Source: Anthropogastromicrobium sp963652495
GTDB taxonomy: Bacteria; Bacillota; Clostridia; Lachnospirales; Lachnospiraceae
Assembly: GCA_963652495.1 (NCBI GenBank)
Contig: CAVJTU010000004.1
Span: forward strand, 1 to 64,000
DNA length: 64,000 nt
Direction: 5' to 3'
Below the pieces are notes generated by a model that was not told the DNA's origin, ran no database searches, and worked only from the letters and a program-made list of their open reading frames with translations. The position numbers were made by a program, and so were the translations under genes. Of the stretch, positions 52,513-62,055 are shown in pieces; within the stretch, counting starts at the first letter, position 1, and each line of letters opens with the position of its first letter.

Positions 52513-54378
52513 TTACAGTAGGAGCCGCAGCAGTTTGATAATACTGGATGAGGAGGCATCCTCACGGTAGATTACTTCACGCGCCTTGGCAGGATAGTCT
52601 GTAATAATGACATCGACCTGGGCGTTTTTCATTCGCTCAATTTCGGCGCGTGTATTGACTGTCCATGCATAGACAGCTTTGCCTTCTGCATGAGCTTTTG
52701 TTACTGTGGTGTTATTGACAAACATCGAACGCACACAGAAAAAGTCAATCATGTCGTTCTTGTAATAGTTGCCGATTGCAGTCGTCAGGATATAGCCGAG
52801 TGTGATATCAGGGTTCAGTTCATTTACCTGACGCAGATAGGCATAGTCAGCCGATTGAATGGAGCATTGATATCCCATCTCGTATTGCTCGATCAGGCTG
52901 ACAACCTTGGCTGCCAGGTCGGTGCTTGCAGAATTGCGTTTTAACTCAATTAGAAGATGTGCACGTCCTTTGACGAGGGACATGACCTCCTCAAGTGTCG
53001 GCACGTAGGTAAATTTATAATCCTTGGAAAAATAGTAGCTGACATCGTACTGTTTTAATTCATCATATGTTATGTCAGCAATGTTTATATTCTTTCCAGC
53101 GGTACGCTTCAATGAATTGTCGTGGCTGACTACTACCACGCCGTCCTTTGTTTCAAGCACATCAATCTCGACACCATCGGAGAGTGATGTAATTGCAAGA
53201 TCAACTGCTTCAAGTGAATTTTCCGGTGCCTCGGAGGATAGTCCTCTGTGACTGTAAATCTGAATCGGGCTTAACGGACGCTCGGCAAGCAAAGCACCGT
53301 TATAAATACCATAGTATAAAAAACAGAATATACCGACGATTGCAGCAGCAATACCGCATATGCGAAACATGCGCCGAAAAGGTGTATCAGGAGCATAATC
53401 CAGACGAAATTCCAGGATGATGTCGTTTCCGGAAAAACGGTAAAACAGATGTGCCATCATTGCAACATTTAAAAAGACACCAATGCAGCTGGAAAACCAG
53501 ATCGTTGCAATGGAGAGCGTGTTGTTAAAGCTGAGGATCATGGCAACCTTTAAATCGGCAGGGGCAAAGAAATTGACCACAACAACGATCACAATCTGGC
53601 ACAAGAGACGAAGAACAAACCAGAAGATCCCAACAGCGAGATTTAAGAGAATAATATCGCTGAGCACAGGCATAATACGCTTTTTGACAAGCAGGACGCT
53701 TGCGTGCTTGGAATTTCGGATGGAAAAGCCGCCTAAGTACCAGTAACAGATGCAGAAAAATTCACGGATTGCAAAGATCCCGATCAGAATAAGTGCAGCA
53801 ATGATTGGAATGGCATAGAGCAGCTTGGAAAACAACGCTGGAAAAACAGTGTTGTACGGCGTAATATGAAAACAAATTTCATGGAAGAAGAACAAATTAA
53901 CAAGTATTTGGTAAGCAAAGAGCGGAAGAGCCAGAAACAGCTGGTTTAAGCGAAAACACTTGAAGCAGCGGGCGCAGCCGTGCAAAAAGATGTCTTTCAT
54001 GCGAAGTTTCTGGCGTGCCATTGAAGCCTGAAAGCCGCCGAGCAGAATACAGGCATTCAGGTAGGTAAGCATGCAGGAAACCAGAAACAGGATTAAGATC
54101 ATTACGATCGCAGGAAGTGTAATCAAAAAATGCCCAATGTTGGCAGAATTTAAGAAGCGGTAGCCGTCAAGCCGCAGGGCGATATTCAAAAGAAATTGAA
54201 AAAGTGAATATTCAATCAGGGTATAGAATACGGAGTAAAGAGTCTGGAGAGCGAGCATGCTTCTGGCGTTTAGGAAGACACCGCGCATCGCGATTTTCAG
54301 CCCGCCGATGAAGTTTTCTGTGCAATTTTTTAAGTGGTGAAGCATTCGTCCTGCGTGTGAGTGTCTGTGCTGTGTCAT
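52513..54378 (-). CDS. Membrane glycerophosphodiester phosphodiesterase
   Basis: A 621-aa protein. The N-terminal half (about residues 20-360) has some eight membrane helices of the GDPD membrane-domain type. The C-terminal half is a GDPD TIM barrel: HRGLSSEAPENSLEA (catalytic His), VEIDVLETKDG (metal Glu/Asp), SHDNSLKRT (second His) and a late AWTVNT. It would hydrolyse glycerophosphodiesters from lipids or teichoic acid at the membrane. I chose ATG 54378; the frame continues to 54465 into a repeat relic. Confidence 0.9.
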   Translation of the reverse strand: MTQHRHSHAGRMLHHLKNCTENFIGGLKIAMRGVFLNARSMLALQTLYSVFYTLIEYSLFQFLLNIALRLDGYRFLNSANIGHFLITLPAIVMILILFLVSCMLTYLNACILLGGFQASMARQKLRMKDIFLHGCARCFKCFRLNQLFLALPLFAYQILVNLFFFHEICFHITPYNTVFPALFSKLLYAIPIIAALILIGIFAIREFFCICYWYLGGFSIRNSKHASVLLVKKRIMPVLSDIILLNLAVGIFWFVLRLLCQIVIVVVVNFFAPADLKVAMILSFNNTLSIATIWFSSCIGVFLNVAMMAHLFYRFSGNDIILEFRLDYAPDTPFRRMFRICGIAAAIVGIFCFLYYGIYNGALLAERPLSPIQIYSHRGLSSEAPENSLEAVDLAITSLSDGVEIDVLETKDGVVVVSHDNSLKRTAGKNINIADITYDELKQYDVSYYFSKDYKFTYVPTLEEVMSLVKGRAHLLIELKRNSASTDLAAKVVSLIEQYEMGYQCSIQSADYAYLRQVNELNPDITLGYILTTAIGNYYKNDMIDFFCVRSMFVNNTTVTKAHAEGKAVYAWTVNTRAEIERMKNAQVDVIITDYPAKAREVIYREDASSSSIIKLLRLLL

Positions 54379-54429
54379 GCGTATCAGTCCTGTCTGTAAA
54401 AATCTTTGTAAACGTTTGCAAAAAAACAA

Positions 54430-54470
54430 ATGTTGTGATGAACCGTCTTTTGCCCCCAACATCATAACAT
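54430..54470. repeat. Relic of dispersed repeat family A
   Basis: ATGTTGTGATG pairs with CATCATAACAT at the ends, and CTTTTGCCCCCAACATCAT matches the right end of family A. The left module is lost. Confidence 0.5.
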
Positions 54471-54651
54471 ATTTTGTGATAAAATGCGACGCAAAATTAT
54501 AAAAAATGAAAATACGACAAGGAAAAATATGACAATTCCTTTACAAATGGAGTGGCAGTTGCTATTATGAATGGTAGTGCATTGCACAAATTATGGAGAA
54601 ATGGAGCGTAACTGTGAAGGTACGAAGCAGTTGCAATGGAGAAAATTTAGA

Positions 54652-55953
54652 ATGCTGACAAGAGAAGATTACAATACATATGCGCAGATTCTGCGCGAGG
54701 AACTGACTCCGGCATTTGGCTGTACGGAGCCGATCGCACTTGCTTATTGTGCGGCAAAGGCAAGAGAGGTGCTTGGCGAGATGCCAACTGAGGTGGAGAT
54801 CGAGGCGAGCGGCAATATTATTAAAAATGTAAAGAGTGTTATTGTTCCGAACACCGGCGGTATGAAAGGCATCCCGGCGGCAGCGGCAGCCGGAATTGTG
54901 GCAGGAGATCCGTCTGCCTGTCTTGAGGTAATCGCGAACGTGACAAAAGAGGAACAAAAAAAGATTGCCGAGTATCTTGAGAAAGTGCCATTTTCCGTAA
55001 GAGCCATGGAAGATGGAGATAAGCTTGATATTCGCGTAACCGTAACGGCATCCGAAAACAGCGCTGTTGTTCGTGTGTCCAAGCACCACACGAATATCGT
55101 CTACATCGCCCATAATGGCGAGTTGCTGTTAAATGAACAGGATGACTGCAAGTGTGCAGAAAGTCAGAAAACGACTAGCACAGAACAGCGCGCTGACAGA
55201 AGCCGTTTGAGCGTGGAGGGCATTGTCGAGTATGCAAAGACTGCTGATCTTGATACGGTTCGTGACATTTTAAACAGACAGATTGCGTATAATTATACGA
55301 TTGCTCAGGCTGGTATCAGAGAAAATTGGGGCGCAAATGTTGGAAGTGTGCTTCTGGATACGTATGGTGAGGATGTGCGTACAAGAGCAAGAGCATATGC
55401 TGCGGCCGGATCGGATGCCCGCATGAGCGGATGTGAGCTGCCTGTTGTCATTAATTCCGGAAGCGGAAATCAGGGAATCACGGTATCAGTGCCGGTCATT
55501 GTCTATGCAAAAGAATATCATAAGACGGATGAGGAATTGCTTCGGGCGCTTCTTGTTTCCAATCTGATATCCATTCATATCAAGACAGGAATCGGGCCGT
55601 TATCGGCATTTTGCGGAGCTGTCAGTGCCGGATGTGCCGCAGGCTGTGGAATTGCATTTCTTCTGGGAGGCGGCATTGACGAAGTGGCACATACACTTGT
55701 CAATTCGATTGCAATCGCGTCCGGTATTATTTGCGACGGCGCGAAGCCGTCATGTGCAGCAAAGATTGCATCCTCTGTAGATGCAGCACTGTTAGGATAT
55801 GAGATGTATCGCCACGGACAGCAGTTTTATGGTGAAGACGGAATTGTAAGCAAAGGTGTCGAGAATACGATCCACAATATCTGCCGTATTGGTGCCGATG
55901 GAATGAATGAGACAGATGAAGAGATCATCAAGATCATGACGCATTGTGACTAA
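54652..55953 (+). CDS. L-cysteine desulfidase-type protein (CdsB/CyuA, UPF0597)
   Basis: A 433-aa protein of the serine-dehydratase alpha-like family (UPF0597), whose studied members are oxygen-sensitive Fe-S L-cysteine desulfidases. The N-terminal TPAFGCTEPIALAY and PNTGGMKGIPAAAAAG are conserved. C-terminal cysteines in FCGAVSAGCAAGCG and ICDGAKPSCAAKI probably bind the 4Fe-4S cluster. It would convert cysteine to pyruvate, ammonia and sulfide. I chose ATG 54652 by family start (MLTREDY) with GGAGA upstream; other in-frame ATGs exist at 54571 and 54601. Confidence 0.88.
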   Translation: MLTREDYNTYAQILREELTPAFGCTEPIALAYCAAKAREVLGEMPTEVEIEASGNIIKNVKSVIVPNTGGMKGIPAAAAAGIVAGDPSACLEVIANVTKEEQKKIAEYLEKVPFSVRAMEDGDKLDIRVTVTASENSAVVRVSKHHTNIVYIAHNGELLLNEQDDCKCAESQKTTSTEQRADRSRLSVEGIVEYAKTADLDTVRDILNRQIAYNYTIAQAGIRENWGANVGSVLLDTYGEDVRTRARAYAAAGSDARMSGCELPVVINSGSGNQGITVSVPVIVYAKEYHKTDEELLRALLVSNLISIHIKTGIGPLSAFCGAVSAGCAAGCGIAFLLGGGIDEVAHTLVNSIAIASGIICDGAKPSCAAKIASSVDAALLGYEMYRHGQQFYGEDGIVSKGVENTIHNICRIGADGMNETDEEIIKIMTHCD

Positions 55954-56010
55954 GTGATGTCGGCTTGATTCTTGTTAATCATGGCAAAAAATCGTAAAAT
56001 TGAGAATGTT

Positions 56011-56050
56011 TGATATCAAAGGGGTCAAAATGCCTTTTGCCCCCAACATC
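56011..56050. repeat. Dispersed repeat family A, copy 5 (right module only)
   Basis: TGATATCAAAGGGGTCAAAA then TGCCTTTTGCCCCCAACATC, the same unit as module 2 at 45029-45069. Confidence 0.75.
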
Positions 56051-56061
56051 TTTAAAAAAAC

Positions 56062-56097
56062 AAAAGAGCCAGATCAATACAGATCGGGCTCTTTTTT
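56062..56097. terminator. Bidirectional terminator
   Basis: AAAAGAGCC-A-GATC pairs with GATC-G-GGCTCTTTT, T run following. It lies between the converging desulfidase and Lrp genes. Confidence 0.85.
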
Positions 56098-56109
56098 CAT
56101 TATGTTGGA

Positions 56110-56607
56110 TCATTCTTTGGAAACCTTATCGTCATTCTTTTTTAAATGAGCAGGCGGCTGTAATGTGCCTTCCTCGGAGAGCGGAATGCCGCGATGTTCC
56201 ACACATGTGGAGAAAACGATCTGTGTGCGTGTGCGTCCAAACTTCTGAATGTAATTTACAAATTGATCAAGTTCTTGTGTCGTGTGAAAATAGGCTTCGA
56301 TGAGCATAGAATACTCTCCGGTGACACAATTGCACTCAACTACGTTACTGCATGATTCGATATATGGATAGAAATCAGGCTTTTGATCGGGTTCCACTTC
56401 CAGATTGATGAAAGCTTTTACAAGATAACCAATAGCAGTTACATTTATGGCTGCCTGATAGCCGGCAAGCACACCAGACTTTTCAAGTCGCTCAATACGG
56501 GCGCATACAGCCGGAGAGGAAAGCGAAACGCGGCTTGCGATTTCCTTTACCGGCAAACGGGCATTATGCTGCAGGATGTCAACGATGCTGCGGTCAATAT
56601 GATCCAT
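56110..56607 (-). CDS. Lrp/AsnC family transcriptional regulator
   Basis: A 165-aa feast/famine regulator. The N-terminal helix-turn-helix (residues about 4-50, ILQHNARLPVKEIASRVSLS) and the C-terminal RAM ligand-binding domain (about 65-145, with CVTGEYSMLIEAYF) are present. GAGAGGTTATTC precedes the ATG. It is divergent from the oligopeptide ABC operon and next to a cysteine desulfidase gene; it may couple amino-acid levels to one or both. Confidence 0.92.
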   Translation of the reverse strand: MDHIDRSIVDILQHNARLPVKEIASRVSLSSPAVCARIERLEKSGVLAGYQAAINVTAIGYLVKAFINLEVEPDQKPDFYPYIESCSNVVECNCVTGEYSMLIEAYFHTTQELDQFVNYIQKFGRTRTQIVFSTCVEHRGIPLSEEGTLQPPAHLKKNDDKVSKE

Positions 56608-56847
56608 ATGAATAACCTCTCTTTATCTTAAGACATGGTGCAGCAGCTCATTTGCCGGTGCATCACAGTAATCATTTCCTTAACAGTAGACTATGATAGC
56701 AGATTCTCTTTCGCTTGTAAACAGAATAAATGAAATTTTTTAAAGAAAAAATGGCAATTTCTGGGGGACAACCCTTAAAAAATAAACCGAAAAGGCATTT
56801 TTTGTGAAAAAAGTCAAGTTTTTCTTTGGAAAAATACGAATTACGGA

Positions 56848-56876
56848 TTGACAATCAAGCGTAATTGGTTTATTAT
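56848..56876 (+). promoter_or_regulatory. Promoter of the oligopeptide ABC operon
   Basis: A perfect TTGACA (56848-56853), a 17-bp spacer and TATTAT (56871-56876). The next start codon of a clear gene is about 305 nt on. Confidence 0.85.
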
Positions 56877-56882
56877 AACGTC

Positions 56883-57186
56883 ATGCTTAGGGCAGACAAT
56901 AGAGACAAGAGGGTGGATGGGCACAAAATAGAAGTATCAGGGGTGTACCATCTTTTTTTCTATCTGTTCGTCAGAGGATGTATTATGCAATATTCTGACG
57001 GGATGTGTCAGTGGCAAAATACTGTGATGCTTTGCAGTGGCAATGTCAGGAAGATAGGAAAAGCCGTCATCATTTTGTCAGCGATATGAGCGCTCTCCGG
57101 CAGAAGGAAAGACAGCGTATGAGGGAACGACAACGAATCCGGAGAAAAAAACGACGAATTGTCAGTAGTCAAAAGGAGGATGACGC
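56883..57186 (+). other. Long 5' leader of the oligopeptide operon, with a small basic reading frame
   Basis: About 300 nt of leader without a recognised riboswitch. A 61-codon frame (57005-57190, GTG start, Arg-rich second half such as RQRMRERQRIRRKKRR) ends in TGA overlapping the ATG of the binding-protein gene (ATGA). It may be a coupling leader peptide or chance. I see no other gene in 56608-57186. Confidence 0.4.
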
Positions 57187-59103
57187 ATGAGAAAAACAAG
57201 AAAAGCAGCAGCAGTTCTTACTGCAGTCGCTATGGCAGCCGTATCAGCAGTTCCGGCTATGGCAGATGAGATCAAGGATCTGTATCAGTACGAAACTCAG
57301 GCAAGAGAGATTGAGACCTGGAATATTCTGTATTCACAGAATGCAACCGACCTTAATGTATTAACAAACCTGTATGATGGTCTGTTAGAGGCCGATGAGT
57401 ATGGTCAGTTAACACCGGCAATCGCAGAGAGCTGGGAGACAGAGGACGATGGTGTTACCTGGACTTTCCATTTAAGAAAGGGCGTTAAGTGGGTTGACCA
57501 GAACGGAAATGAGAAGGGTGAAGTTACTGCACAGGACTTCTTAACTGGACTTGAGTGGGTATTAAACTTCCACAAGAATGATGCTACCAACACTTCCATG
57601 CCAATGGAGATGATCGTAGGTGCTGAGGATTACTACAACATGACAAGTGAACTGGATTCTGAGGCTGGTCTGGCACTGAATGCAGAGAGCTCTGAGTTTG
57701 CGGATACAGTAGGCATCAAGGCAATTGACGATTATACACTTCAGTATACATGCGTAAGCGAGAAGCCATACTTCGATACAGTAGCTACTTACAACTGTCT
57801 GTATCCGATTTCCCAGGCGATGATCGATGAGATCGGTATCGACGGATTCAAGGCTGCTACACCGGAGAATATCTGGTACAACGGCTGCTATACCTGTACT
57901 GAGTACATCCAGCAGAATACAAAGACACTGACAAAGAACCCGCTGTATTGGGATACCGATGCAAAGCTGTTCGATACTGTTACCATTAAGATGGTAGAGT
58001 CTGTTGATACTGCATATCAGCTGTATACCACAGGTGAGTTAGACAGTGTTTCTCTGTCTGAGTCCAACCTGACAACAATCAGCAGCAACGAGTCCAACGA
58101 ATATTACAATCAGTTAGTTGAGATGCGTCCGACGAAGTTCTCTTATCAGTTCCACTTCAACTATGATAAGCACAATGCAGACCAGACAAAGGATGACAAC
58201 TGGAATACAGCTGTTGCAAACGAAGCATTCCGTAAGTGCTGGTACTATGGTCTTGATCTGGGCAGCTGGTACAAGAGAACCAACGCAATCAATCCATACA
58301 AGTGCTACAACAATTCCTACACAATGCAGGGTCTGATCTATACATCTGACGGTACTGAGTATACACAGCTCGTACAGGAGAAGTTAGGTCTTCCGACTAC
58401 TTATGATGGCGAGAGCATGAGCCGTCTGGATTCCGATAAGTTTGAGGAGTACAAGGCACAGGCAATCGAGGAGCTGACAGCAGCAGGCGTTACCTTCCCG
58501 GTACATGCAGCTTACTATATCGCAAGCGGCAACCAGACTGCTCTTGACAGCGCAAACGTATTAAAGCAGGCATTCTCTGATTCCTTCGGCGATGATTTCA
58601 TCGTTCTGGATATCGAGACTTACGTATCCAGTCTTGCACAGGAAGTTCGTAACCCAAGACTTCAGTCCTTTGTTATCAACGGATGGGGTGCTGACTACGG
58701 TGATCCTCAGAACTACTTAGGACAGGAAACAAATGACAGTGATAACGCATATTACATGGTAGCTTACAGCCACGGTGTAGACAACGAGAGTGAGGAACTG
58801 AATGCTCTGTATACCGAGTTTACTGAGTTAGTAAATAAGGCAGATGCCATCACTGACGATCTGGATGCAAGATATGAGGCTTATGCAGAGGCAGAGGCAT
58901 TCATGCTTGAGCATGCACTGACTGTACCGGCATATTTCGATGTTGAGTGGGAGCTGACTCATATCAATGATTACTCCAAGATCAACGCTATGTTCGGTAT
59001 GCAGAACAACAAATATAAGAACTGGGAGACTTCTACAGACGCCTATACTGCAGAAGACTACGCTGCTTTCAAGGAAGCTTGGGAAGCAGGTTCTGCTGAG
59101 TAA
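57187..59103 (+). CDS. oppA: Oligopeptide ABC transporter substrate-binding protein
   Basis: A 638-aa family 5 solute-binding protein. A signal peptide ends AVPAMA-D (near residue 28) without a lipobox cysteine. The mature part shows the SBP_bac_5 pattern (LYDGLLEADEYGQLTPAIAE, TFHLRKGVKWVDQNG). It would capture peptides outside the cell for the OppBCDF-type importer that follows. AAAGGAGGATGACGC precedes the ATG. Secreted-type processing in a Gram-positive implies another way of holding it at the surface, or release. Confidence 0.92.
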   Translation: MRKTRKAAAVLTAVAMAAVSAVPAMADEIKDLYQYETQAREIETWNILYSQNATDLNVLTNLYDGLLEADEYGQLTPAIAESWETEDDGVTWTFHLRKGVKWVDQNGNEKGEVTAQDFLTGLEWVLNFHKNDATNTSMPMEMIVGAEDYYNMTSELDSEAGLALNAESSEFADTVGIKAIDDYTLQYTCVSEKPYFDTVATYNCLYPISQAMIDEIGIDGFKAATPENIWYNGCYTCTEYIQQNTKTLTKNPLYWDTDAKLFDTVTIKMVESVDTAYQLYTTGELDSVSLSESNLTTISSNESNEYYNQLVEMRPTKFSYQFHFNYDKHNADQTKDDNWNTAVANEAFRKCWYYGLDLGSWYKRTNAINPYKCYNNSYTMQGLIYTSDGTEYTQLVQEKLGLPTTYDGESMSRLDSDKFEEYKAQAIEELTAAGVTFPVHAAYYIASGNQTALDSANVLKQAFSDSFGDDFIVLDIETYVSSLAQEVRNPRLQSFVINGWGADYGDPQNYLGQETNDSDNAYYMVAYSHGVDNESEELNALYTEFTELVNKADAITDDLDARYEAYAEAEAFMLEHALTVPAYFDVEWELTHINDYSKINAMFGMQNNKYKNWETSTDAYTAEDYAAFKEAWEAGSAE

Positions 59104-59106
59104 TAT

Positions 59107-60057
59107 ATGGCAAAATACACCGTAAAGAGATTGTTACAGTCTCTTGTAACAATCCTCATAGTGGTGACTATCGTATTCCTGCTGCTTCGTATGCTGCCTA
59201 CGGATTATTTCTTTACCGAGGATCAGCTGATGAAGCTGACCGATCAGCAAAAGCACGATCAGCTTCAGGCAGCAGGTTTATTAGATAGTACCTTTACACA
59301 GCTGATGCGCTATTATAGGCAGTTGCTGAGACTGGACTTCGGTACGTCACGGCGAATTCAGAGCGGTATCTCTGTGGTAAAGGTGATTGGCGGAAAGTTT
59401 GCAATGTCGATGCAGCTCGGTCTGATCGCTTTTGCAATTTCTCTGGTAATTGGCGTTATCGTAGGTGTTCTTCAGGCACGTTTTAAGGATGGCATTATCG
59501 ACGGTATCGGAACCGTTTATACAATTATTGTAAATGCAGTTCCGCCGCTTGTTGCGTATTCTCTGGTGCTTGTATTTGGTTCCCATGTGCTGAAGCTGCC
59601 GTCTATGTATTCGACGAGAAATCCGGGACCGTCTTTGATTCTGCCTGTCGTTTGTCTGTCACTTTCCTCGATCGCAGGATATGCATTGTGGACAAGACGA
59701 TATATGGTTGATGAGTTAAACAAGGATTATATTAAATTAGCGCGTGTAAAGGGTCTTTCCTCAAAGCGCATCATGGTTACACATGTGCTTCGAAATGCAT
59801 TTGTTCCGTTGGCACAGTATATTCCGTATTCGATTCTGCTTACCGTCGGCGGCTCACTTCTGGTAGAGCGTTTCTTCTCAGTGCCTGGTATGGGTTCACT
59901 GCTTACGGATGCAATCAACCGTTATGATACAGAGGTTGTACAGACTCTTGTTATTCTGTATGCCGCACTTGGTATTATCGGTGTATTCTTAGGTGATGTT
60001 TTGATGATGATCATCGACCCGCGTATTACATTGGCTGGAAAGAGAGGTACGAGATAA
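59107..60057 (+). CDS. oppB: Oligopeptide ABC transporter permease, OppB type
   Basis: A 316-aa membrane subunit with six helices. The N-terminal KYTVKRLLQSLVTILIVVTI is typical of OppB/DppB. The coupling (EAA-like) loop lies near DYIKLARVKGLSSKRIM. It starts 3 bp after the binding-protein stop, and its stop overlaps the next ATG (TAATGG), so it is tightly co-translated. Confidence 0.94.
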   Translation: MAKYTVKRLLQSLVTILIVVTIVFLLLRMLPTDYFFTEDQLMKLTDQQKHDQLQAAGLLDSTFTQLMRYYRQLLRLDFGTSRRIQSGISVVKVIGGKFAMSMQLGLIAFAISLVIGVIVGVLQARFKDGIIDGIGTVYTIIVNAVPPLVAYSLVLVFGSHVLKLPSMYSTRNPGPSLILPVVCLSLSSIAGYALWTRRYMVDELNKDYIKLARVKGLSSKRIMVTHVLRNAFVPLAQYIPYSILLTVGGSLLVERFFSVPGMGSLLTDAINRYDTEVVQTLVILYAALGIIGVFLGDVLMMIIDPRITLAGKRGTR

Positions 60058-60983
60058 TGGCTGCTAATTCAAATGATGACGCTCGTTTTAAAGTTGTCGA
60101 GTACTCTCCCGAAAAAGCCGAGATGAGAGGATTTTCCAATTATTCCTATTGGAAATCTGTAATTCATAACTTCTTAAAGAAGAAGAGTGCAGTAGCACTT
60201 TTGATTGTGTTTGTTGCACTTGTTATTTTCTCATTTGTAGCACTTGTAATTGGAAAGTACGATTACAGAAATCTGGTAACAGACAGTTCTAAGGGATTTA
60301 TCCTTCCAAACTCCGAGTTCTGGTTTGGTACGGATAACTTAGGACGTGACTATTGGTGTCAGGTATGGTATGCGACACAGACTTCTATCAAGTTAGCCTG
60401 TATCGTTGCAATCGGTGAGTGTGTACTCGGAGTTACCATCGGTCTTCTTTGGGGATATGTTCGTCAATTAGATCGTTTCTTCACCGAGTTATATAATGTC
60501 ATTGATAACATTCCGCAGATCATTTACATGACGCTGATTGCACTTATGATCGGAAAGAGTTTTACGATCATGGCAGTGTCTCTGATCGCATTTGGTTGGT
60601 TGGGCATGGCAAGAAACATCCGTAACCTTGTTATGATGTATCGTGACCGTGAGTACAATCTGGCATCCAGATGTCTGGGAACTCCGACCTATCGTATTCT
60701 GATTAAGAACATTTTACCGTATCTGATCAGTGTTATTATCTTAAGACTGGCACTTTCCATTCCGAGAACCATCAGTATGGAAACTACTCTTTCCTACCTT
60801 GGACTTGGTCTGGATATCAATACGCCTACTCTTGGAATCCTTCTTCGTAATGCAAGAAGCTATTTCCTGAATTATCCATATCTGTTGGTATTCCCGGCAG
60901 TTATCGTATCTGTTGTCACGATCACATTCTATCTGGTCGGCAATGCATTTTCGGATGCAGCTGATCCTAGAAACCACGTTTAA
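60057..60983 (+). CDS. oppC: Oligopeptide ABC transporter permease, OppC type
   Basis: A 308-aa membrane subunit. A long cytosolic N-terminus (about 40 aa) precedes helix 1, then the GTDNLGRDYWCQV periplasmic motif typical of OppC/DppC, six helices and an EAA-like loop near YNLASRCLGTPTYRIL. It overlaps oppB by one base and precedes the ATPases. Confidence 0.94.
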   Translation: MAANSNDDARFKVVEYSPEKAEMRGFSNYSYWKSVIHNFLKKKSAVALLIVFVALVIFSFVALVIGKYDYRNLVTDSSKGFILPNSEFWFGTDNLGRDYWCQVWYATQTSIKLACIVAIGECVLGVTIGLLWGYVRQLDRFFTELYNVIDNIPQIIYMTLIALMIGKSFTIMAVSLIAFGWLGMARNIRNLVMMYRDREYNLASRCLGTPTYRILIKNILPYLISVIILRLALSIPRTISMETTLSYLGLGLDINTPTLGILLRNARSYFLNYPYLLVFPAVIVSVVTITFYLVGNAFSDAADPRNHV

Positions 60984-61001
60984 TTAAGGAGGAGAAAGAT
61001 C

Positions 61002-62042
61002 ATGGAAAAGAAACCGATATTATCCGCCAAAGACGTGGAGATTCAGTTCAGTCTGCGTGGAAATAAGCTCAATGCGATCCGTAAGTGTTCTCTTGATCTG
61101 TATGATGGAGAGACACTTGCCATCGTAGGTGAGTCCGGCTCCGGAAAGAGCGTATTTACAAAAACCTTTGTCGGAATGCTTGACGGAAACGGTACGATTA
61201 CCGGCGGAAGCATCATGTATGATGGCAAGGATCTGGCAAAGTTTAAGAAGGAAAAGGAATGGATGACGATTCGCGGTAAGAGAATTGCGATGGTTATGCA
61301 GGATCCTATGACTTCCTTAAATCCATTAAAGAAGGTTGGAAAGCAGATCCAGGAGTGTATCGAGATTCATCAGGGTCTTAGAGGAGCCGTAGCAAAGAAG
61401 GCTACGCTTCAGATCTTAGAGAAGGTAGGAATCCCATTCCCGGAGATGCGTTATAATCAGTATCCGCATGAGTTTTCAGGCGGTATGAGACAGCGTGTTG
61501 TTATTGCTATTGCGGTTGCATGCCGGCCGCAGATTTTAATCTGCGATGAGCCTACCACCGCACTGGACGTAACGATTCAGGCACAGATTCTGGAACTGAT
61601 CCGTAATCTGCAGGCTGAATATCACATGTCTGTTATTTACATTACTCATGACCTTGGTGTTGTAGCAAATGTAGCTGACCGTGTGGCAGTTATGTATGCA
61701 GGACAGATCGTTGAGGTCGGAAAAGTAGACGAGATTTTCTACGATGCAAGACATCCATATACATGGGCGCTGTTATCCGCTTTGCCGCAGCTGGGTGTAA
61801 AGGGCGAGGCACTTCCTACTATTGATGGTACACCGCCGAACCTGTTTAACACGATCAAGGGCGATGCATTTGCACCGAGAAACAGACAGGCACTTGCGAT
61901 TGATTTTGAGGAGGAGCCTCCGTATTTTGATGTTTCTGAAACGCATAAGGCAAAGACATGGTATCTGGATCCGCGTGCACCGAAGATTGAACCGCCGAAG
62001 TCTGTGCAGCAGCTCAGACAGAAGATGAGAGCGCATAAGTAA
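61002..62042 (+). CDS. oppD: Oligopeptide ABC transporter ATPase, OppD type
   Basis: A 346-aa nucleotide-binding subunit. Walker A GESGSGKSVFT lies near residue 46, the Q-loop in MQDPMTSLNPLKKVG, the signature FSGGMRQRV, Walker B ILICDEPTTALD, then a His-loop YITHDLGV. The C-terminal oligopeptide-type extension (from about residue 265) is present but shows no clear Fe-S cysteines. AAGGAGGAGAAAG precedes the ATG. Confidence 0.95.
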   Translation: MEKKPILSAKDVEIQFSLRGNKLNAIRKCSLDLYDGETLAIVGESGSGKSVFTKTFVGMLDGNGTITGGSIMYDGKDLAKFKKEKEWMTIRGKRIAMVMQDPMTSLNPLKKVGKQIQECIEIHQGLRGAVAKKATLQILEKVGIPFPEMRYNQYPHEFSGGMRQRVVIAIAVACRPQILICDEPTTALDVTIQAQILELIRNLQAEYHMSVIYITHDLGVVANVADRVAVMYAGQIVEVGKVDEIFYDARHPYTWALLSALPQLGVKGEALPTIDGTPPNLFNTIKGDAFAPRNRQALAIDFEEEPPYFDVSETHKAKTWYLDPRAPKIEPPKSVQQLRQKMRAHK

Positions 62043-62055
62043 AAGAGGTATGAGT

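Noticed and set aside
52469..52513. Additional gene between murI and the GDPD gene
   Set aside because: The 43-bp gap is too short and the genes converge.
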